Below are positions 1-5,739 of a DNA stretch of 18,745 bases, one piece after another; the stretch's first letter is position 1, and each line of letters opens with the position of its first letter. Source of the stretch: an uncultured Bacteroidota bacterium (GTDB lineage: Bacteria > Bacteroidota > Bacteroidia > Chitinophagales > Chitinophagaceae). The stretch lies in the NCBI GenBank assembly GCA_903912405.1, contig CAIWHF010000238.1, positions 1 to 18,745 of the forward strand, written 5' to 3'. A program made the translations under genes and the position numbers. Under the pieces are notes generated by a model, which was not told the origin of the DNA, searched no databases, and saw only the letters and a list, made by a program, of their open reading frames with translations.

Positions 1-574
1 AAACTTTTATTTGTTTACTTGCCGCTGCTCCTAGAGGCACTAATCGTTCCTTATTACCCTTCCCTACTACCTTTATAAAACCTGCCTCTAAAAACAAATT
101 AGATACTTGCAAGTTTATTAATTCACTTACCCTTAGTCCACAACTGTAAAGTGTTTCAAGCATGGCTAAATTCCGCTGCCCATCGGGCTTACTTCGATCT
201 ATAACCGATAATAGTAAATCAATTTCTTCGATACTTAAAAAACTAGGTAATTTTCGAGCTAATTTAGGTGCTTCTAATATTTGTGTTGGATTTTCAGTGA
301 TTAAACCTTCCACTTCTGCATACTGAAAAAATGATTTTAGTCCACTTACAATTCTTGCTTGCGAACCAACAGCTAGGTGCAACTCATGCAAGTAGCTTAT
401 AAATTCTTTTAAATGGTTTAATCGAATTTGATCGACAGCAAGATCAGGATACTGAATGGATAAAAATTGTTCTAATAATTGAACATCATGCAAATAAGCA
501 TCTATGCTATTTTCCGACAAAGAGCGCTCTAATTGTAAATAGGCTTTGTAGCCCGTAAAAAAACCTTTTTGCAT
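1..574 (-). CDS. xerD: XerC/XerD-type tyrosine recombinase, C-terminal part cut off by window edge
   Basis: Partial gene: 191 codons are visible from the ATG at 574, and it runs off the left edge. Residues about 1-100 form the SAM-like core-binding domain (starts MQKGFFTGYKAYLQLERSLS), and the catalytic domain follows from about residue 110. The first active-site arginine is R148 in the ETLYSCGLRVSEL stretch, and the beta-hairpin lysine is K172 in VGKGNKERLVPLG. The HxxR, second His and nucleophilic Tyr lie outside the window. The family cuts and rejoins DNA; the Xer pair resolves chromosome dimers at dif. The ungapped N-terminal layout and the place beside aroQ favour the housekeeping XerD over a phage or integron integrase, but XerC cannot be excluded without the C-terminus. 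It is transcribed divergently from aroQ; its probable -7 box is at 603-610. Confidence 0.9.
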   Translation of the reverse strand, partial: MQKGFFTGYKAYLQLERSLSENSIDAYLHDVQLLEQFLSIQYPDLAVDQIRLNHLKEFISYLHELHLAVGSQARIVSGLKSFFQYAEVEGLITENPTQILEAPKLARKLPSFLSIEEIDLLLSVIDRSKPDGQRNLAMLETLYSCGLRVSELINLQVSNLFLEAGFIKVVGKGNKERLVPLGAAASKQIKV

Positions 575-602
575 GATTCTGTTGCAGCGCGTATATTTCT
601 GT

Positions 603-610
603 CAAATTTA
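603..610 (-). promoter_or_regulatory. Putative -7 box of the xerD promoter
   Basis: On the minus strand the bases read TAAATTTG, an exact match to the Bacteroidota TAnnTTTG box, about 28 bases before the xerD ATG. No clear TTTG is seen at the -33 position. Only the -7 match supports the call. Confidence 0.4.
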
Positions 611-613
611 ATT

Positions 614-621
614 TAATTTTG
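614..621 (+). promoter_or_regulatory. Putative -7 box of the aroQ promoter
   Basis: The bases read TAATTTTG, an exact TAnnTTTG match 17 bases before the aroQ ATG, leaving a very short leader. The -33 side is weak (TTT at 596-598, too close). It lies only three bases from the opposing xerD box, so the two promoters would compete for polymerase. Confidence 0.4.
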
Positions 622-638
622 ATGAAATAAAGAAGCCC

Positions 639-1073
639 ATGCACAAAATAGCCATTATCAACGGACCCAATTTAAACTTATTGGGTAATAGAGAGCCTGA
701 AATTTATGGAGCAGTCTCTTTCGAAACTTATTTTGCGCATTTGCAAGAGCACTATCCAAGTGTGGAGTTTTTTTATTTTCAATCTAATATAGAAGGCGAA
801 ATCATTAATCATCTTCAAGCCTGCAATCAAAATGTTGATGGCATCTTATTAAACGCCGCTGCTTATACGCACACTAGTATAGCGATTGCCGATACCATAA
901 AAGCCATTAATACGCCGGTTATAGAAATTCACATCAGCAATGTTTTTGCTAGAGAAGATTTTCGCAAAACGTCCTACATCGCAAGTGCTTGCATAGGAAG
1001 CATATCTGGTCTTGGATTGGAAGGCTATGCGCTAGGCGTTTCTTATTTACTCACTAAAACGAAAGCCTCTTAA
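639..1073 (+). CDS. aroQ: Type II 3-dehydroquinate dehydratase
   Basis: Cytosolic shikimate-pathway enzyme that dehydrates 3-dehydroquinate to 3-dehydroshikimate on the way to chorismate and the aromatic amino acids. Length (144 residues) is normal for the dodecameric type II family. The signature NGPNLNLLGNREPEIYG spans residues 8-24 and carries the catalytic R18 and Y23. The substrate loop LNAAAYTHTS is at 71-80, where most homologues have NPGAYTHTS. The catalytic His is H98 in IEIHISN, and R109 lies in the following FRKTSY stretch. The family N-terminus sits exactly at the ATG, so the start is secure. Its last 27 bases overlap the end of convergent fmt. The product chorismate is also the substrate of MqnA, encoded later in this window. 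Confidence 0.97.
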   Translation: MHKIAIINGPNLNLLGNREPEIYGAVSFETYFAHLQEHYPSVEFFYFQSNIEGEIINHLQACNQNVDGILLNAAAYTHTSIAIADTIKAINTPVIEIHISNVFAREDFRKTSYIASACIGSISGLGLEGYALGVSYLLTKTKAS

Positions 1074-1973
1074 AAAGGCAACTGTTTCCATTCGTTTCTT
1101 TCCTTCTAATTGCAACTCATCGATATACAACCAAGCATCTTTGCAGGCAAAACGAATATAGCTTTTAGCATCGGTCTGCATGGTTCCTATTGCAACGGAA
1201 GGTAATTCGTTTACAGTATGCGATTGAAATACTTTTAATTGTTTTTGTTCTAAATAGGTATAGGCTGTAGGAAAAGGCGCTAAGCCTCTAATAAAATTAA
1301 AAAGCGCTGCTGCCGACTTATTAAAATCTAATTGCAAATTTTCTTTAAATAATTTAGGGGCATGCTTAAGGGTAGTTTCATCAATAGTATCCTGGGGCAC
1401 TTCTTGTAAGGTGCCGGATTCTAATTGTCGTAACGTAGTCACTAACAATTCTGCACCGAGTAGCATTAAGCGCTGGTATACGGTGCTAAAATTATCTTCT
1501 TTAAAAATGGGGGTCTTAGATTGCAATAAAATATTTCCTGTGTCAATTTGATGTTTTAATCGGAAGGTAGTCACCCCAGTTTCAGTTTCGCCATTCATAA
1601 TTGCCCAGTTTATTGGTGCCGCTCCTCTATATTGAGGCAGTAGCGATCCATGAACATTAATCGTGCCCTGTTTAGGCATATTCCAAACTACTTCAGGCAA
1701 CATTCTAAAAGCTACCACAATATGCACATCGGCTGCTAAATCTTGAAGCGTAGCAATAAATTGTGGATCTTTTAATTTTTCTGGTTGTAATATATGTAGC
1801 TGATGTGCTAATGCATATTGTTTCACCGCAGAGGCCTGCAATTGCATGCCTCTCCCAGCTGGCTTATCCGGTGCTGTAACAACGGCTAAAACGTCAAACC
1901 CATTTTGCACTAATGCATCTAAAGAAGCTACAGCAAAATCGGGCGTCCCAAAAAATACCACTTTCAAACCCAT
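1047..1973 (-). CDS. fmt: Methionyl-tRNA formyltransferase
   Basis: Transfers a formyl group from 10-formyl-tetrahydrofolate to initiator Met-tRNA, as needed for bacterial translation initiation. At 308 residues it is full length. The N-terminal Rossmann domain begins VVFFGTPDFAVASL (residues 5-18), followed by TAPDKPAGRG (33-42). The catalytic set is present: N106 and H108 in INVHGSLLP and D144 in IDTG. The C-terminal OB-like FMT_C domain fills about residues 205-305. The usual partner def (peptide deformylase) is not adjacent. The gene is divergent from the ECF sigma gene across a 107-base spacer in which I find no exact TAnnTTTG box, only near matches such as CAAATTTG. Its 3' end runs 27 bases into aroQ on the other strand. 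Confidence 0.97.
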   Translation of the reverse strand: MGLKVVFFGTPDFAVASLDALVQNGFDVLAVVTAPDKPAGRGMQLQASAVKQYALAHQLHILQPEKLKDPQFIATLQDLAADVHIVVAFRMLPEVVWNMPKQGTINVHGSLLPQYRGAAPINWAIMNGETETGVTTFRLKHQIDTGNILLQSKTPIFKEDNFSTVYQRLMLLGAELLVTTLRQLESGTLQEVPQDTIDETTLKHAPKLFKENLQLDFNKSAAALFNFIRGLAPFPTAYTYLEQKQLKVFQSHTVNELPSVAIGTMQTDAKSYIRFACKDAWLYIDELQLEGKKRMETVAFLRGFRFSE

Positions 1974-2080
1974 ATCCTATCAAATTTGCTACAAAGATTT
2001 GATATTTATTTCAATATCACAATTATATCTAGCATTAAACTTTTAAGTAGCTTTAAGGTCTATAGAAGTAGATAACTACT

Positions 2081-2638
2081 ATGCAAGAACAATCGGATTG
2101 GTCGGATGAGCAACTATTGCTATTATTTAAAGACCCGAAGCAACAAGAACAAGCCTTTACACACTTGGTAAACAAATACCAAGAACGCTTGTATTGGCAT
2201 ATTAGACGCATGGTGGTAGCTCACCATGATACCGATGATATTTTGCAAGAAGTATTTATAAAAGCATGGCGACATTTAGATGGGTTTAGAGGAGATGCTA
2301 GTTTATTTACTTGGCTTTATCGAATTGCCACCAATGTTACATTAACTTATATAGCTGCTGCCAAACGAAAAGCGCATAGTAGCTTTGATGCCCATAGCAG
2401 CTACTTCGAGCAAAAACTAATAGCAGAAAAGGGGTATGATAGCCATAAAATTGAGTGGAAATTGCAAAAAGCGCTGCAAACCCTTCCAGAAAAACAAAAA
2501 ATTGTTTTTAATCTACGCTATTACGATGAACTCCCCTATCATGAAATGGCGGCCATATTAGAAACGAGTGAAGGAGCACTAAAAGCATCCTATCATCATG
2601 CAGTAAAAAAAATTACTGCTTCTTTGAAAGAAGATTAA
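2081..2638 (+). CDS. ECF-type RNA polymerase sigma factor
   Basis: A 185-residue sigma-70 family factor of the extracytoplasmic-function class. Region 2 spans about residues 22-95 and includes the typical TDDILQEVFIKAWRHLDGFRG run (51-71) and the TWLYRIATN promoter-melting segment (77-85). A charged linker follows, then region 4 at about 126-180, with LPEKQKIVFNLRYYDELPYHEMA and the DNA-reading helix near SEGALKASYHHAVKKI. It directs core polymerase to a stress or envelope regulon whose targets cannot be read from the sequence. It is followed 32 bases later by a single-pass membrane protein and then a secreted protein, all on one strand, which suggests co-transcription and an anti-sigma pairing. 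No exact housekeeping -7 box precedes it (closest is TAGCTTTA at 2048-2055), so autoregulation is possible. Confidence 0.95.
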   Translation: MQEQSDWSDEQLLLLFKDPKQQEQAFTHLVNKYQERLYWHIRRMVVAHHDTDDILQEVFIKAWRHLDGFRGDASLFTWLYRIATNVTLTYIAAAKRKAHSSFDAHSSYFEQKLIAEKGYDSHKIEWKLQKALQTLPEKQKIVFNLRYYDELPYHEMAAILETSEGALKASYHHAVKKITASLKED

Positions 2639-2670
2639 ACGAATAGCAAATTAATAAGTCAAAGAAATAG

Positions 2671-3147
2671 ATGCAAGAAAACAATAAATACGAAACATTA
2701 TTAGGTAAAGCCCAAAGCAGCGACATAAAAACACTGTTGCAGGCGCCTGATGCTTATTTTAAATCGAATGCATCAAAAATAATGGCTTTGATAAAAGCAG
2801 AAGCCCCTTTTTATGCAATTAAAGCTACCCCTTATGATATTCCTCCAAACTACTTCAATACTAATCGCTTTATCCCTACTAATAAAAAATCGATAGTTTT
2901 GCAATGGACAACTTTAAAATGGGTTGCCGCTGCAAGTATTATATTTTTTATTGGTTTGCAATTTTTCAATAAGCAAACAAGCAAAAGCAATATCGACCTT
3001 TCATCTGTATCCAATGAAGAAATGGCTCTTTATTTGCAAGAACACGAATGGGTGCATCAATCGGAACTACTAGAAGCTCCAAGCCTTGAACAAATTTCGG
3101 AAGCATCCATTGATGAACTTTTAAAAGAACAATTAAATACTCTATAA
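2671..3147 (+). CDS. Single-pass membrane protein with PxxYF motifs, candidate anti-sigma factor
   Basis: No named family is certain. The 158-residue protein has a soluble N-terminal part, one membrane segment at about residues 81-99 (TLKWVAAASIIFFIGLQFF) and an acidic C-terminal tail. Two PxxYF-type motifs are visible: APDAYF at 25-30, followed by an amphipathic stretch, and IPPNYF at 57-62. Such motifs are common in Bacteroidota proteins encoded directly after ECF sigma genes. There is no signal peptide, so the N-terminal part should face the cytoplasm (inference), as in anti-sigma factors. It lacks a recognisable zinc anti-sigma HxxxCxxC motif. Position 32 bases after the sigma gene and 11 bases before the secreted LTxxQ protein supports one operon. 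It could instead be an unrelated conserved membrane protein. Confidence 0.75.
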   Translation: MQENNKYETLLGKAQSSDIKTLLQAPDAYFKSNASKIMALIKAEAPFYAIKATPYDIPPNYFNTNRFIPTNKKSIVLQWTTLKWVAAASIIFFIGLQFFNKQTSKSNIDLSSVSNEEMALYLQEHEWVHQSELLEAPSLEQISEASIDELLKEQLNTL

Positions 3148-3158
3148 ATTTATACACC

Positions 3159-3623
3159 ATGAAAAAACTACTCTTTTTAGCCTTAAGCATCTGTAGCTTA
3201 GCTGCTTTTGCTCAACAAGGGCGTATGCAAGAAAAATTAGAAAAAGTAAACAATTTAAAAATTGCTTACCTCACTAAAGAATTAGATCTAAGCACCGCAC
3301 AAGCAGAAAAATTTTGGCCAGTTTATAATAACTATGAAAAAGAATTAATGCAAACCCGCAAGTCCTTCAAGCAAAAGCACATGAATGATCGTATGGATGG
3401 CTTGAGCGATAAAGAATCGAAGGATTTGTTAGATGATCAAATGGCTATGGAAACAGCTGTAATTGCTATACGTAAAAATTATAGAAACGAATTTTTGAAA
3501 GTTTTATCTCCGCAACAATTAGTAAGCTTAATGGATGCCGAGAAGCACTTCAATCAAATGCTAAAAGATAAAATGAAAGAACGCAAAGAAGACAGAGCGC
3601 CAAGAGATAAAAATAGATTCTAA
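3159..3623 (+). CDS. Secreted LTxxQ/Spy-like protein
   Basis: A 154-residue exported protein. The signal peptide is clear (MKKLLFLALSICSLAAFA, cleavage after residue 18 before QQ). The mature part is highly charged and almost wholly helical. It contains the phrase LDLSTAQAEKFWPVYNNYEKE (about residues 43-63) and a second, weaker repeat LSPQQLVSLMDAEKHF (111-126), which resemble the paired LTxxQ motifs of the Spy/CpxP family of periplasmic chaperones and stress sensors. The tail is basic and acidic mixed (KMKERKEDRAPRDKNRF). As the third gene after an ECF sigma factor and its likely partner, it may sense or buffer envelope stress; that role is inferred. A hairpin terminator follows 18 bases after the stop codon. 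Confidence 0.82.
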   Translation: MKKLLFLALSICSLAAFAQQGRMQEKLEKVNNLKIAYLTKELDLSTAQAEKFWPVYNNYEKELMQTRKSFKQKHMNDRMDGLSDKESKDLLDDQMAMETAVIAIRKNYRNEFLKVLSPQQLVSLMDAEKHFNQMLKDKMKERKEDRAPRDKNRF

Positions 3624-3641
3624 TAAACTATAAAGAACATT

Positions 3642-3678
3642 AAAATGCCAACCCTTACAGATAAGCGGTTGGCATTTT
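3642..3678. terminator. Bidirectional rho-independent terminator
   Basis: Twelve-base arms AAAATGCCAACC (3642-3653) and GGTTGGCATTTT (3667-3678) pair perfectly around a 13-base loop. There is a T run after the right arm for the + strand, and the A run of the left arm reads as T on the minus strand. It ends the sigma operon and the mrdA-rodA-hydrolase operon. The right arm is also coding sequence for the end of the hydrolase, whose stop codon lies in the loop (3655-3657). Confidence 0.88.
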
Positions 3679-4401
3679 TACATCATGATAAAATAAAAAT
3701 TGCCAATGTTCTAATCTTCCTTGTTCGGCGTATTGTGCACGCAGTTCCATTGCCTTTTTACCATTGGTATCATATTTAGCAACGTACTTCATAATCATCT
3801 GTTTGTATTGAGGTGCTTCATCACCACCATAGAATATAATATCTTCTGCATCTTTTATCCAAAAAACAATGTGTTGCAAAGAATGAGCACCCGAATGTTT
3901 GAAGAAAATATAATCATCAATAAGCCCCTCATCGCCTGCTAACCACTGTATTTGATCGGAGCTTAACCAATCTGCGTATAACTCATTTTGATAAGATGGC
4001 GCCCCTTTTTCTAATGCATAAGCAGCCTCTGGTCCATAGATATAATATTGAGCATTGGGAAACATTGCACTGGCAGTACCATCATCATGTTTTCTTAAAA
4101 TACCCCCGGCGTGATCTTTATGCAAATGCGTCAAAAGCACTTTAGTTACTTCGCCAGCGCCAAAACCATGTTTAGCTATATTCTCATGAATTTGCGGTAT
4201 ACCCGCAATTGTATTATATCCTAATCCGGTATCTAATAAAATCACATCCCTATCCGTAACCACTAAAAAGGGTTGGATTTCTACCAACAAAGAACCCGTT
4301 GGGCGATCTGTTAAAATATCGGTTTCTATATTGAAGGGAACAAATTCTTTATCATGTCCAATTGTAAAAACACCTTCTGAGAGTGGAAAAACTTTTGCCA
4401 T
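3655..4401 (-). CDS. Metallo-beta-lactamase-fold hydrolase
   Basis: A 248-residue cytosolic-type hydrolase of the metallo-beta-lactamase superfamily, with no signal peptide. The metal ligands are all present: THLHKDHAGG at residues 91-100 (H92, H94, D96, H97), H173 in SGAHSLQH, D194 in YGGDEAP, and H239 in LFYHD near the C-terminus. D57 in LLDTGLG also fits the fold. The overall layout resembles the lactonase/quinoprotein-hydrolase-like members rather than true beta-lactamases, glyoxalase II or RNase Z, but the substrate cannot be named. It starts three bases after the rodA stop codon, so it is almost surely the last gene of the mrdA-rodA operon. Its last codons form part of the terminator stem. 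Confidence 0.9.
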   Translation of the reverse strand: MAKVFPLSEGVFTIGHDKEFVPFNIETDILTDRPTGSLLVEIQPFLVVTDRDVILLDTGLGYNTIAGIPQIHENIAKHGFGAGEVTKVLLTHLHKDHAGGILRKHDDGTASAMFPNAQYYIYGPEAAYALEKGAPSYQNELYADWLSSDQIQWLAGDEGLIDDYIFFKHSGAHSLQHIVFWIKDAEDIIFYGGDEAPQYKQMIMKYVAKYDTNGKKAMELRAQYAEQGRLEHWQFLFYHDVKMPTAYL

Positions 4402-4404
4402 TAC

Positions 4405-5730
4405 TTATCGAATTAAAACTTGTCTATCGGCATCTAAACGCATCAATATAAATATTAAGACACTAAAAGAGAGTAAGGAAGAACCGCCATAACTTAGAAA
4501 AGGTAAAGTAATACCAATAACAGGAGCGAGCCCTATAGTCATAGAAATATTGATAGCAAAATGGAAAAACAATATAGCGGCCACTCCATACGCATAGATA
4601 CGTGAAAAAGCAGAGCGTTGTCGTTCGCCTATAACAATAATGCGTAGCATCAAGAAAATATACAAACCAATGAGCCCAAGACTTCCTACAAATCCAAATT
4701 GCTCACCTATAGCGCAAAAAATAAAATCGGTATGTTGCTCCGGCACAAAATCATTTTTTGTTTGCGTACCATTTAGAAATCCTTTACCCCAAAAGCCGCC
4801 CGAGCCAATAGCAATTTTAGATTGCGTTACGTTATAATCGGAAGCATTTCCTTTTTTAGAACTATGTCCATCCTCCGTATCTTTTCTATATTTATCGGGC
4901 ACTTCTTGTCCTAACATAGAATAAATACGATCGATCTGATACCCTTGCAATACCTTTTTAAAAGTAATTGGTACGATAAATTGAGAAAATAAAATACATA
5001 CTGCCCATATACCAATTAATAAACCACGTGCTGTAACATTTCTTTTAATATCGCGCCAAGACAAATAAGCAACAATGGCTGCCAAGAGCGTAAGCACTAT
5101 AAACATGGCCAAACTACTCAGTAGTAGTGTAGTAATGGTTAATACAATTAGAGATAATCCTATCACTAATATTGAAATCGGTAAGCCTTCTCTATACATC
5201 ACCAAGAAAAAAGAAAAATATACTAAAGCTAATCCTGTTTCTTTTTGAAGAATGATCAGTATCGCTGGAAATAAGGCTAAGCCAATACCTATCATTCTAT
5301 ATTTCCAGGTATTAAAATTGGTTTCGGGAGAAGATAAAAATTTAGCTAAGGCTAAGGCTGTAAAAATCTTACATACCTCGCCGGGTTGAAACGCAAAACT
5401 GCCAATTCCCAGCCACGAATGAGACCCCTTTACATCTTTACCTATAAAAATTGTGAGTACGAGCAAGGTCAATCCAAGTGCATAACCTAAATAAGCAAAG
5501 GAAGCAAAAAACTTACTTTCTGTAAATAAAATAAGCATTCCAACAAACAAGGATACCCCTAGCCAAATAGCCTGCTTCATGTGACTTTTATGCATCAAAA
5601 AAACACTCACATCCGTAGTTCTATATTCTACAGAAAAAACAGCACTCATGCCTATCAAAACTAATAGTAAATACACAAACAATAGTTTTGTATCAATACG
5701 TTGAAAAAGAGAATTATTAGTGTTTTGCAT
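4405..5730 (-). CDS. rodA: RodA, SEDS-family peptidoglycan glycosyltransferase
   Basis: Polytopic inner-membrane enzyme that polymerises lipid II into glycan strands for side-wall elongation, working with PBP2. The SEDS signatures are clear: KDVKGSHSWLGIG and FAFQPGEVCKI (about 98-122), IAIGSGGFWGKG (306-317), VPEQHTDFIFCAIGEQFGF (329-347) with the putative catalytic Asp D335, and the end motif GITLPFLSYGGSSLL. It has about ten membrane helices. At 441 residues it is longer than E. coli RodA (about 370). Part of the excess is a hydrophilic stretch at about 275-300 (VPDKYRKDTEDG onward) in the large extracytoplasmic loop just before the catalytic region. It begins nine bases after the mrdA stop codon. 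Confidence 0.97.
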   Translation of the reverse strand: MQNTNNSLFQRIDTKLLFVYLLLVLIGMSAVFSVEYRTTDVSVFLMHKSHMKQAIWLGVSLFVGMLILFTESKFFASFAYLGYALGLTLLVLTIFIGKDVKGSHSWLGIGSFAFQPGEVCKIFTALALAKFLSSPETNFNTWKYRMIGIGLALFPAILIILQKETGLALVYFSFFLVMYREGLPISILVIGLSLIVLTITTLLLSSLAMFIVLTLLAAIVAYLSWRDIKRNVTARGLLIGIWAVCILFSQFIVPITFKKVLQGYQIDRIYSMLGQEVPDKYRKDTEDGHSSKKGNASDYNVTQSKIAIGSGGFWGKGFLNGTQTKNDFVPEQHTDFIFCAIGEQFGFVGSLGLIGLYIFLMLRIIVIGERQRSAFSRIYAYGVAAILFFHFAINISMTIGLAPVIGITLPFLSYGGSSLLSFSVLIFILMRLDADRQVLIR

Positions 5731-5739
5731 TCGTTATAA

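Noticed and set aside
1..574. Recombinase gene as a sign of a mobile element or integron
   Set aside because: No attC-like repeats, cassettes, phage genes or insertion ends are nearby, and the sequence reads as housekeeping XerC/D beside aroQ.
1846..2046. Short + strand open frame opposite the fmt start
   Set aside because: It is antisense to conserved fmt codons and crosses the fmt/sigma spacer; no coding signature.
2048..2055. TAGCTTTA as a -7 box for the ECF sigma gene
   Set aside because: The final G of TAnnTTTG is missing and no -33 box is seen; too common by chance in AT-rich DNA.
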